Notes: generated by a model from the sequence alone, not told the origin. A stretch of DNA of 7,488 nucleotides from an uncultured Coriobacteriaceae bacterium (GCA_900544655.1 UQWE01000066.1:1-7488); one strand, 5' to 3'; shown: positions 1 to 6,450, numbered from the stretch's first letter. Numbers and translations: made by a program.

Positions 1-80
1 TCGGCGTTCGTTTCTGCAATTGTAGCGACTTCAGGCCGCGCAACCACCGCAGAGCTCGCGGCGCACGCCGCGCCGCCCAT
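1..80 (-). CDS. Possible 5' end of an unidentified gene (partial, runs off the left edge)
   Basis: An ATG on the minus strand at 80-78 opens a frame without stops to the window edge (26 codons seen, beginning MGGAACAASSAVVARPEV). It is preceded by a good SD, GGAGGG, with seven bases between it and the ATG. It lies 77 bases downstream of the stop of the repressor gene on the same strand, so it could be co-transcribed with it. The visible residues are small and Ala/Val-rich and match no family I can name. A short open frame in GC-rich DNA can arise by chance, so the case rests on the SD and the position. Confidence 0.3.
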   Translation of the reverse strand, partial: MGGAACAASSAVVARPEVATIAETNA

Positions 81-157
81 GCCGCCACCCTCCCGCGCCG
101 AAGTAGCGATCCACGCACAGAAATCGCGCCTCAGAGCCGAAAAAGAAACGCGCATCG

Positions 158-970
158 CTACCTCGACGAACCGGCACGTACCCAGCCGCTCGCCTCGGCC
201 GCATCCGACTCGTCGCGGTCGATCACTGTACAGTCCATCTCGCCAAGCCGGCCGCACCACTCGGGCTCCAGTGCCTCATCGGTGACGATGGCGCCAACGG
301 CGTCAAATCCGCAGATGCGCAGGAACGACGTGCGGCCAAACTTGGTATGGTCCGCCAGGACGTAGCTGTGGTTCGACCGCCTGATGGCCTCACGCTTGAG
401 CGTCATCCACCGCTCGGTCGACTCCGTGATCCCGTTGTCGAGCGAGATGGACCGGCACGAGAAGAACGTGGCGTCTAAATAGTGGCTGTCCAGCGAGCTC
501 AGCGCTATCTCGCCATAGAAGGAGTTCGCCTCGCTCGAGTAGGTGCCGCCGATCGACACCAGCCGAATCGAGGGACTCTTGGACAGCAGGTTGATAATCG
601 AAAGGTTGTTCGTGAGGACGGTCAGGCGCATGTCCTTGATCTCCTCGGCCAGCCAATACGCCGACGTCGAGTTGTCGAGGAAGATCGTGTCACCATTGGA
701 GATGAGGCGGCGCGCACGACGGGCAATGACACGCTTCTCGTCCACGTAGGCTCCAATGAGGATGCTCGCGTCGATCGAGTTCTCCACGCCTTCCTGGATG
801 AACGCGCCCCCGTGGCTCCGCGTGACGAGCCGCTCCGCCTCAAGCGTCTTGAGGTCGCGGCGAATCGTCTCCTCCGTCACCGAGAACTGCTTGGCAAGGT
901 TGGCAACGGAGGCACTCTTGCGCTCGCGGATCTCATCGTAGATGGCCTTTCGGCGCACACTGGCTAGCAT
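158..970 (-). CDS. DeoR/GlpR-family transcriptional regulator
   Basis: A 270-residue protein, the normal length for DeoR/GlpR sugar-catabolism repressors. Residues about 5-55 form the winged helix-turn-helix, with the family hallmark SVTEETIRRDLKTLEAE (about 30-46) followed by a HGGA turn. The rest is the DeoR C-terminal sensor domain of the ribose-5-phosphate-isomerase-like fold: a DNSTSAYWLAEEI helix, LTNNLSI, GGTY, and a late ADHTKFGRTSF segment. These sensors usually bind a phosphorylated sugar. I chose the ATG at 970 because it gives the standard MLASVRRKAIYDEI start and has an SD (AAGGTGAGG) eight bases upstream. An in-frame GTG at 1030 would add 20 poorly conserved residues and has no clear SD. 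The gene is divergent from the permease-aldolase-mtnK-mtnA cluster, so it probably represses that cluster and is relieved by a pathway intermediate such as the pentose-1-phosphate. The target and effector are inferred. Confidence 0.9.
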   Translation of the reverse strand: MLASVRRKAIYDEIRERKSASVANLAKQFSVTEETIRRDLKTLEAERLVTRSHGGAFIQEGVENSIDASILIGAYVDEKRVIARRARRLISNGDTIFLDNSTSAYWLAEEIKDMRLTVLTNNLSIINLLSKSPSIRLVSIGGTYSSEANSFYGEIALSSLDSHYLDATFFSCRSISLDNGITESTERWMTLKREAIRRSNHSYVLADHTKFGRTSFLRICGFDAVGAIVTDEALEPEWCGRLGEMDCTVIDRDESDAAEASGWVRAGSSR

Positions 971-978
971 CGCTGGCA

Positions 979-987
979 CCTCACCTT
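979..987 (-). promoter_or_regulatory. Ribosome binding site deciding the repressor start
   Basis: On the minus strand this reads AAGGTGAGG, eight bases before the ATG at 970. It favours that ATG over the in-frame GTG at 1030, which lacks a comparable site. Confidence 0.6.
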
Positions 988-1162
988 CAAGCCGGGCCGC
1001 CCTTGCTGGGTCGAGCCGCCTTCCGCTCACAGTTTACCGCCGACGCCTCCTCGCACGCGGGCAGCGCCCGACATGCGCCGTTCGGACGCCAAACCCGCCC
1101 TTTCGGCTCGCCAAAGATCGTTTGCGGTCCGTTTTCTACCACTCACCACAAAAAGCCACATA

Positions 1163-1247
1163 TTCAAAAACAATCCAACACAACAGCTGTATCTTACATG
1201 TCAGGTCATGACTGTTCGTGTTTATTTCATTATTGATTTTTGAACAG
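1163..1247. repeat. Nested inverted repeats, candidate DeoR-type operator
   Basis: Two perfect inverted repeats share the right-hand arm region around TTTTTGAACAG. The 8-base pair is at 1163-1170 and 1237-1244; the 6-base pair is at 1212-1217 and 1242-1247. The longer context of the first pair is ATTG-TTTTTGAATA (reverse strand) against ATTGATTTTTGAACA, so the similarity extends to about 14 bases with one inserted base. DeoR-family repressors commonly bind spaced AT-rich repeats and can loop DNA. Assignment to this repressor is inferred from position only. Confidence 0.4.
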
Positions 1248-1290
1248 ATTCCATAAGAAGCAACTCAACACAACAGAACGGAGAAGATCC

Positions 1291-2718
1291 ATGGAGGCCG
1301 TAACGGGTGCCATCAGTTGGCTTCTCAACCTGGGGGCGGCAGTCTTCGTCCCACTCGTCATGATCATCGCCGGGCTCATCGTCCGCATGAAGCCCCTCGA
1401 GGCAATAAAGGCCGGCGTCACCCTGGGCGTCGCGTTCACCGGCATGTCCCTGCTCATAGACTTCATGTCGACGGCCATCTCGCCGGCAGCCGAGGCCATC
1501 ACCATCAACACGGGCGTCCACCTGCCCATCATCGACGGCGGCTGGACCACCGTGGCCACGGCCTGCTGGGGCTGGCCGTACGACTTCCTGCTCTTCCCGC
1601 TCATGGTGGTCATCAACATCGCGATGATCGCCCTCAAGAAGACCAACACCTTCAACGCGGACGTCCTCAACGTCTGGGGCAAGATCTTCACCACCGCAGC
1701 CGTCTACTTCCTTACAAACAACCTGATCCTCGCGTTCGTGGCGGCAAGCATCCAGATTGTGCTCGAGATCGTCTGCGGCGACACCCATCAGCACCGCATC
1801 GAGAAGCTCACCGGCATCCCAGGCATCACCTGCACGCACCGCATGATCTTCACCTCGGCGCTCATGTATCCGGTCGACTGCCTGCTGCGCAAGATCCCCG
1901 TCCTCAACAAGGAGGTCAACGCCACCACCGTCAAGGACAAGATCGGCGTCTTTGCCGAGGACTCCATGCTAGGCCTCATTCTCGGCATCGTCTTTGCCCT
2001 GGTCGCCCGCTATGACGTCGCCCGGACGCTGCAGCTTGCCATCCAGTGCGCTGCCTCGCTCACCCTGTTCCCCGTCGTCGCCTCCTACTTCACCAAGGCG
2101 CTCACCCCCATCAGCACCGCCATCAGCGAGTTCATGAACAAGCGATTCCCCGGCCGCACCTTCTGCATCGGCATGGATTGGCAGTTCATGGGAGCCTCCA
2201 ACGAGATGTGGCTCGCCGTCTACTGGAACACGCTCGTGACGCTGTTCCTTGCCATGGTGCTCCCGGGCAACGAGCTGCTCCCGTTTGCCGGCATCATTAA
2301 CGTCGCCATCGCAATCGCCGCCTACCTCGTCACCGAGGGCAACTTGCCGCGCGTGCTCATCCTGTGCACCCTGTTCGCACCGGCCTACATCTACGCCGGA
2401 ACCTTCTTTGCCGAGACTATCACGGAGCTTGCAACCTCCACGGGCGCCGTAACGCTGGCAGCCGGCGAGCTGATCTCCAACTCCTCCATCGAGGCGCCGG
2501 TCTTCACCTATGGCCTCTCGCAGGTCCTGGACATCGTCAACGGCAACTTCTGGCCCGCCGTCGCCCTTGCCGTCTGGGTCGTGTGCTTCGTCCTCTATCG
2601 CCGCAGCCTCCTTGCCGAGAGAGCGGCAGACGAGGCAGGTGGCTGGACGCCCGAGGCCTCCGAGGCCGTGGCCAAGGAAGTGGCCAACACGCTCGAGACT
2701 CCCACCGCCGTGGAATAG
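1291..2718 (+). CDS. GatC-like PTS EIIC permease (galactitol EIIC family), candidate methylthioribose/deoxyribose transporter
   Basis: A 475-residue polytopic inner-membrane protein with about ten hydrophobic segments, from LGAAVFVPLVMIIAGLIV near the N-terminus to FWPAVALAVWVVCFVLYRRS near residue 445. It resembles the galactitol-type EIIC family: the opening VPLVMIIAGLIVRMKPLEAI, a GDTHQHRIEKLTGIPG loop (GDTHQ at 163-167) and an IGMDW motif (D296-W297). The C-terminal tail is acidic and cytoplasmic-like, with no EIIA or EIIB domain fused. The ATG at 1291 has GGAG seven bases upstream; an upstream in-frame TTG at 1240 has no SD. It is the first gene of the cluster and is followed by the aldolase after 94 bases. 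The family normally moves polyols or sugars with EIIA/EIIB phosphorylation, but neither partner is in the window and the cluster encodes a separate kinase. Uptake of free methylthioribose, deoxyribose or a similar pentose is therefore inferred. Substrate assignment is uncertain. Confidence 0.85.
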   Translation: MEAVTGAISWLLNLGAAVFVPLVMIIAGLIVRMKPLEAIKAGVTLGVAFTGMSLLIDFMSTAISPAAEAITINTGVHLPIIDGGWTTVATACWGWPYDFLLFPLMVVINIAMIALKKTNTFNADVLNVWGKIFTTAAVYFLTNNLILAFVAASIQIVLEIVCGDTHQHRIEKLTGIPGITCTHRMIFTSALMYPVDCLLRKIPVLNKEVNATTVKDKIGVFAEDSMLGLILGIVFALVARYDVARTLQLAIQCAASLTLFPVVASYFTKALTPISTAISEFMNKRFPGRTFCIGMDWQFMGASNEMWLAVYWNTLVTLFLAMVLPGNELLPFAGIINVAIAIAAYLVTEGNLPRVLILCTLFAPAYIYAGTFFAETITELATSTGAVTLAAGELISNSSIEAPVFTYGLSQVLDIVNGNFWPAVALAVWVVCFVLYRRSLLAERAADEAGGWTPEASEAVAKEVANTLETPTAVE

Positions 2719-2797
2719 CGTCACCGAGAGGCTGCCACCGCGAAAGCCACCGACCGGAGAAACCCCAGGCAGGCACGGCGGCGCCCCACACATCAAG

Positions 2798-2805
2798 AGG
2801 AAAGG
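2798..2805 (+). promoter_or_regulatory. Ribosome binding site of the aldolase (AGGAAAGG)
   Basis: AGGAAAGG lies exactly seven bases before the aldolase ATG. The same octamer at the same spacing precedes mtnK (3676-3683) and mtnA (5091-5098). It supports the start at 2813. Confidence 0.6.
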
Positions 2806-2812
2806 TTAGCCC

Positions 2813-3496
2813 ATGCTCGAAGAACTCAAGACAGAGGTCTGCGCCATTGCCAAGAAGGCGCAGAACGAGGGACTCTGCAGGCACAAATCTGGCAACTTCT
2901 CAGCACTCGACCCCGAAAGCGGGCTCATCGCCATCACGCCGTCCGGCATCGACCGCGACACCCTCACGCCCGACGGCATCGTCCTCATCAACCGCAACGC
3001 ACAGGTGATCGAGAACCCGCTTGGCTACAAGCCCACGAGCGAGTCGCTCATGCACCTCGCCATCTACGAGAACCGCCCCGACATCCGCGCCGTGGCGCAC
3101 TCGCACCCGATTTACGCCACCTCGTTCGCAATCCTTGGCAAGCCCATCCCGGCCGTGACCTACGAGGGCTTCACGATGGGGCTCACCAAGGCGCGCATCC
3201 CGGTCGCACCCTACGCCCGCCCCGGCACCCCCGAGCTGGCGCAGAGCGTGGTCGAGCCCTGCCAGGAGGCCAACTGCCTGCTGCTCGCCCGCCACGGAGC
3301 CGTGGCCTTCAGCCCCAACGACATCGAGGAGGCCTACCTCACCGTGGCCTATGTCGAGGAGATGGCGCACCTCTACTACAACGCCCTCATGCTCACCGGA
3401 GGCGTGGAGCCCCCCGTCTTCAAGCAGGAGGAGCTCTCGAGCTGGAAGTACCCCAGCCAGATCAAGGGAGACTCGGGAGACGGAATCGGCGGCTGA
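2813..3496 (+). CDS. Class II aldolase (FucA/AraD family), probable methylthioribulose/deoxyribulose-1-phosphate aldolase
   Basis: A 227-residue cytosolic zinc aldolase of the L-fuculose-1-phosphate aldolase family, at full family length. Visible active-site features are SGNFS (26-30) and TPSG for phosphate binding, Glu77 in KPTSE as the catalytic acid/base, and the zinc ligands His96 and His98 (HSHP) and His161 (RHGAV). These correspond to Glu73, His92, His94 and His155 of E. coli FucA. In this setting, with a kinase and isomerase that make a ribulose-1-phosphate, it should cleave that product to DHAP plus an aldehyde (methylthioacetaldehyde from methylthioribulose-1-phosphate, or acetaldehyde from 5-deoxyribulose-1-phosphate). 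MtnB dehydratase shares the fold, but the sequence looks FucA-like and no later methionine-salvage genes are present. The frame is intact. It is followed by a 194-base gap before mtnK. Exact substrate is inferred. Confidence 0.88.
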   Translation: MLEELKTEVCAIAKKAQNEGLCRHKSGNFSALDPESGLIAITPSGIDRDTLTPDGIVLINRNAQVIENPLGYKPTSESLMHLAIYENRPDIRAVAHSHPIYATSFAILGKPIPAVTYEGFTMGLTKARIPVAPYARPGTPELAQSVVEPCQEANCLLLARHGAVAFSPNDIEEAYLTVAYVEEMAHLYYNALMLTGGVEPPVFKQEELSSWKYPSQIKGDSGDGIGG

Positions 3497-3508
3497 CCTC
3501 TCGGCCGC

Positions 3509-3520
3509 GCGGCATGCCGC
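3509..3520. repeat. 12-bp perfect palindrome after the aldolase gene
   Basis: GCGGCATGCCGC is its own reverse complement and lies 12 bases past the aldolase stop codon in the 194-base spacer before mtnK. It has no loop and no T tract, so it is not a standard terminator. It could be a small RNA-processing structure or chance in GC-rich DNA. Confidence 0.3.
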
Positions 3521-3570
3521 CTGTCCGCCCTCCGGCCGGCATGTCCTCGGCTCACACGAGCCGCATCGTA

Positions 3571-3584
3571 TGCACCCCCCCTCA
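3571..3584. repeat. TGCA(C/T)CCCCCCTCA motif, first copy
   Basis: TGCACCCCCCCTCA lies in the aldolase-mtnK spacer, about 107 bases before the mtnK start. Its partner copy is at 4947-4960 in the next spacer, about 146 bases before the mtnA start. The seven-C run could also be prone to length change. Confidence 0.35.
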
Positions 3585-3675
3585 AGAAGCGCCCCTCAAC
3601 GCATCTTCACAGCGCACCACCCAAACGGCATTACGGCGAGACGCAGGGCTCGCCAAAGACCCGCACTTCACCAAC

Positions 3676-3683
3676 AGGAAAGG
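3676..3683 (+). promoter_or_regulatory. Ribosome binding site of mtnK (AGGAAAGG)
   Basis: AGGAAAGG sits seven bases upstream of the ATG at 3691. The reading frame is open further upstream, to an ATG at 3514, but that stretch is Pro/Ser-rich and unlike MtnK. The SD therefore decides the start at 3691. Confidence 0.6.
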
Positions 3684-3690
3684 AACGCAC

Positions 3691-4918
3691 ATGTCCCGCT
3701 TCGACAAGTTCTTCCAGATGACCGTCGACGACATCGTCGAGTACACCCTCGAGAAGACCTCGGGGCAAATCGACTGGGACAAGGGGTCCATGCACGCGCT
3801 CGTGCCGCCCGAGCACGGCAACCTCAACTACGTCTACCGCGTCTGGGACGACGCGGGACACTCCATCTACGTCAAGCAGGCGTGCCTCCAGCTCCGCATC
3901 TCTAAGGACCTCACCGCCACCACCGACCGTAACCGCCTCGAGGCCGAAATCCTCAAGTTCGAGGACGAGCTCTGCCCCGGCAGCGTCCCCAAGATCTACT
4001 TCTACGACACCGTCATGTGCGCCAGTGGCATGGAGGACTGCTCGGACTACGAGGTCATGCGCAACGCGATGCTCAAGCACGAGACGTTCCCCCCGCTTTG
4101 CCGACGACATCTCCACCTTCATGGCCGACACGCTGCTGCTCTCGAGCGATGTCGTGATGGATCACCTCGAGAAGAAGGAGCGGGTGCGCCAGTTCATCTC
4201 TCCCTCGCTCTGCGACATCACCGAGAAGCTCGTCCTCATGGAGCCCTACAACGACGCCAACCACCGCAACAACGTGTTCCCGCCCAACGCGGAGTTCGTC
4301 CAGAAGGAGCTCTATGGTGACGAGGCACTGCATCTCGAGGTCGCCAAGCTCAAGTTCAAGTTCATGGCCGACGCCCAGTCGCTCACCCAGGGAGACCTGC
4401 ATACGGGCTCGATCTTCGTCAAGAAGGACGCGACCAAGGTCTTCGACTCCGAGTTTGGCACCTACATGCCGGCTGGCTACGACACGGGCAACCTGGTTGC
4501 AAACCTGATCTTTGCCTACGACAACGGTCTCTCCACCGACGACGAGGCCTTCTGCGCCTGGTGCCTCGAGACCATCGAGCAGTCGATCGACCTCTTCATC
4601 GAGAAGTTCAACAAGAAGTTCGACGAGTGCGTCACGGAGCCCATGGCCAAGGTGCCAGGCTTCAAGGAGTGGTACCTCGACGGCATCCTCAATGACACCG
4701 CTGGCTACGCCGGCACTGAGCTGCACCGCCGCACGGTCGGCATGGCCAACGTCGTCGACGTGACGTCCATCGCGGACGAGGGGAAGCGCCTGCTTGCCGA
4801 GCGCATCAACATCTTGGCAGGCAAGGACTACATCCTGCACCAGAGCTCGTTCCGCTCGGGCGCGGACTTCGTTGCCGCCGTCAAGCGCGCTCAGGAGGAT
4901 GCCGCGGCAACGCTGTGA
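3691..4918 (+). pseudogene. mtnK: S-methyl-5-thioribose kinase MtnK, frameshifted
   Basis: MtnK phosphorylates the C1 hydroxyl of methylthioribose (some relatives act on 5-deoxyribose) with ATP in the cytosol. Restoring the frame gives about 408 residues, normal for the family. Visible features are the nucleotide-binding loop EHGNLNYVYRV (41-51), LEAEILKFEDELCPG, YEVMRNAML, GDLHTGS (234-240) with catalytic Asp235, and the metal-binding DSE at 252-254. These match the GDLH and DxE motifs of the B. subtilis enzyme. The usual HGDLH His is Gln here. The frame breaks in the six-C run 4089-4094. Five Cs would read ETFPRFADDIS straight through. With six, translation leaves the native frame after about residue 134 and stops at 4320. 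Everything after the break is well conserved, so the lesion is recent, or an assembly error, or bypassed by +1 frameshifting at CCC-C. Confidence 0.88.
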
Positions 4919-4946
4919 CGGCTTTCTGGCGAGTCGTGGCGAGACG

Positions 4947-4960
4947 TGCATCCCCCCTCA
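4947..4960. repeat. TGCA(C/T)CCCCCCTCA motif, second copy
   Basis: TGCATCCCCCCTCA in the mtnK-mtnA spacer matches TGCACCCCCCCTCA at 3571-3584 in the aldolase-mtnK spacer at 13 of 14 positions. Both copies sit upstream of an AGGAAAGG ribosome binding site. Function unknown. Confidence 0.35.
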
Positions 4961-5090
4961 CGTCCCGACCTGCCTACCCGTGTCACACATCGTCGCCAGC
5001 CCAGACGATCGGCTGCGTCCGCCCTACGCCTCGAACACCGATCGGGCATCAAGGACAGCCACCGCCGACCAAGCATATATACCATTCAGG

Positions 5091-5098
5091 AGGAAAGG
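5091..5098 (+). promoter_or_regulatory. Ribosome binding site of mtnA (AGGAAAGG)
   Basis: AGGAAAGG, extended upstream to AGGAGGAAAGG (5088-5098), lies seven bases before the ATG at 5106. It is the strongest SD in the cluster and fixes the mtnA start. Confidence 0.6.
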
Positions 5099-5105
5099 CC
5101 CGAAC

Positions 5106-6217
5106 ATGAGCACCGTCGAAGAGTTCTTTGATCGCGTCATCACCGTCAAGTGGGCACCCAACCATGAGGCAGTCGACATCATCGACCAGACGCTGCTGCC
5201 CGGCACGATCAAGCGCATCAACCTCACCACCAAGGAGCAGCTCTGGGACGCCATCAAGAAGCTGCGCGTCCGCGGGGCACCGGCCATTGGCGTGTGTGCG
5301 GCCTACGGCATAGCCCTGCTCGCCAGCCAGATCGAGGCCGACTCGTTCGACGCCTTCTACAAGCAGTTCAAGGCTGACAAGGACTACCTGGCCAGCTCCC
5401 GCCCCACGGCCGTGAACCTGTTCTGGGCGCTCAACCGCATGGACGACTTCGCTCAGGCTCACAAGGACAAGCCGCTTGACCAGCTCAAGGCAGACCTCAT
5501 CGCCGAGGCCGACCGCATCCGCGAGGAGGACGTGCAGATCAGTCGCAACATCGGCGAGATCGGCTTCCAGCTCCTGAGCGAGATCCGAGCCAAGAAGCCA
5601 GCCGGCGAGCCCGTTGGCATCATGACGCACTGCAACGCCGGCACCCTGGCCACCGCCAAGTACGGCACCGCAACCGCTCCGATGTACATCGCGCTCGAGC
5701 ACGGATATAGCGAGACGACATGCACGTCTACTGCGACGAGACCAGGCCGCTGCTCCAGGGTGCACGCCTCACGTCGTTCGAGCTCAGCAACGCCGGCATC
5801 ACCACTACTGTTCAGTGCGACAACATGGCCTCGATCCTGCTGAAGTCCGGGAAGGTCGACATCATCTTCGTCGGATGCGATCGCGTGGCCGCCAATGGTG
5901 ACGCAGCCAACAAGATCGGCACCTCAGGTCTCGCGATCATCGCGAAGCACTATGGGATCCCGTTCTACGTGTGCGCCCCGAGCTCCACGATCGACCCCGC
6001 CACGCCCACAGGCGACCAGATCCCCATCGAGCAGCGCGACGGCGACGAGGTCACGACCATGTGGTACAAGGAGCGGATGGCGCCCGAGGGCATCGGCGTC
6101 TTCAACCCCGCCTTCGACGTCACCGACCACGACCTGATCACCGGCATCATCACCGAGGAGGGGCTCGTGCACGACCCCTACGAGGCCGGCTTCAGGGGAC
6201 TCGGGATCATCAAGTAG
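5106..6217 (+). pseudogene. mtnA: S-methyl-5-thioribose-1-phosphate isomerase MtnA, frameshifted
   Basis: MtnA isomerises methylthioribose-1-phosphate (or 5-deoxyribose-1-phosphate) to the ribulose-1-phosphate in the cytosol. It belongs to the eIF2B-alpha-like isomerase family. With the frame repaired it is about 370 residues, normal length. Visible are RGAPAIG (56-62), SRPTAVNLFWAL, MTHCNAGTLATAKYGT with catalytic Cys176, DETRPLLQGARLT, VGCDRVAANGD with catalytic Asp259, and a GITEEGL-like C-terminus (IITEEGLVHDPYEAGFRG). The first frame runs to a stop at 5843, but homology leaves it after Glu203 (5714). It resumes one frame back at about 5714-5720 (MHVYCDETRPLL). Adding one base, for example a G giving GAG GAC GAC ATG, restores the protein, so one base is missing. 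An internal ATG at 5720 has no clear SD. The two halves are otherwise well conserved, which suggests a very recent loss or a sequencing error. Confidence 0.88.
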
Positions 6218-6226
6218 CAGCCATGA

Positions 6227-6259
6227 GCCTGGGTGCGGGCAGCCGGCTCGCACCCAGGC
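6227..6259 (+). terminator. Stem-loop terminator of the catabolic operon
   Basis: Ten bases after the mtnA stop, GCCTGGGTGCG (6227-6237) pairs perfectly with CGCACCCAGGC (6249-6259). Three further inner pairs, one of them G-U, give a 14-bp stem with a five-base AGCCG loop. There is no T tract after it, a form often seen in GC-rich actinobacteria. Its place right after the last gene supports a terminator or 3'-end stabiliser. Confidence 0.65.
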
Positions 6260-6279
6260 ACGCTCAGCGCATGATGTGA

Positions 6280-6351
6280 CATTGAGACTGCGTCTGTGTT
6301 CGCTGGAGAGCCAGTAGTGACCCGCCAGAGAACACAGGCGCAGTCTCAATG
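6280..6351. repeat. Long near-perfect inverted repeat (22-27 bp arms)
   Basis: CATTGAGACTGCGTCTGTGTTC-type arms at 6280-6301 and 6330-6351 are reverse complements except for one position (T93/G38, a G-U pair in RNA). After one mismatch the pairing continues CTGG/CCAG to 6306/6325, leaving an 18-base loop. There is no T tract on either side, and the operon already has a stem-loop upstream. It lies between the operon end and an IS3 remnant. It could be two facing ends of a transposable element with the interior deleted, a MITE-like or REP-like unit, or an RNA hairpin. No coding function is apparent. Confidence 0.75.
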
Positions 6352-6450
6352 AATGGCGCCAGCGATGACGAGTTCGAAAGTGGGCGCAAGAGCGAACGCG
6401 GCATCGCACTCGCCGGCGCGCCGTTCTGCTTCTCGGCGGCCTTCTCGGCG

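Larger units (their letters stand above)
971..1290. promoter_or_regulatory. Divergent promoter/operator region between repressor and catabolic operon
   Basis: This 320-base gap between two divergent starts holds no credible gene. Its left half is GC-rich. From about 1141 to 1260 it becomes distinctly AT-rich, unlike the rest of the window. That island carries inverted repeats TTCAAAAA (1163-1170) with TTTTTGAA (1237-1244), and CTGTTC (1212-1217) with GAACAG (1242-1247). The direct repeat CAACACAACAG occurs at 1176-1186 and 1266-1276. A weak rightward promoter could be ATGACT (1208-1213) with TATTGA (1231-1236), 17 bases apart; neither box is close to consensus. The layout fits DeoR-family control of both directions, but no known operator sequence is matched exactly. 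Confidence 0.5.

Noticed and set aside
971..1290. SAM or other riboswitch in the leader of the operon
   Set aside because: I could not find a conserved riboswitch core or a leader terminator. The repeats fit protein operators better.
1222..1839. Long minus-strand open frame opposite the permease gene
   Set aside because: It is an antisense shadow of GC-rich coding DNA: low-complexity Asp/Gly/Glu/His composition, no SD, and the plus-strand frame encodes a recognised family.
2813..3496. Reading the aldolase as MtnB (methylthioribulose-1-phosphate dehydratase)
   Set aside because: The fold and zinc ligands are shared, but the local sequence (KPTSE, LLARHGAVAF and spacing) is FucA-like, and no mtnC/mtnD or mtnW/mtnX genes follow to use the dehydratase product.
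4073..4951. 292-codon minus-strand open frame opposite mtnK
   Set aside because: It is antisense to conserved MtnK sequence, with Val/Leu/Glu/Asp-rich shadow composition and no family resemblance.
5700..5850. Stop-codon readthrough or selenocysteine in mtnA
   Set aside because: The interruption is a change of frame, not an in-frame UGA; homology switches frame before the first frame's stop at 5843.
6280..6351. Calling the long inverted repeat a rho-independent terminator
   Set aside because: No T tract follows either arm, the loop is 18 bases, and a better placed 14-bp stem-loop already ends the operon.
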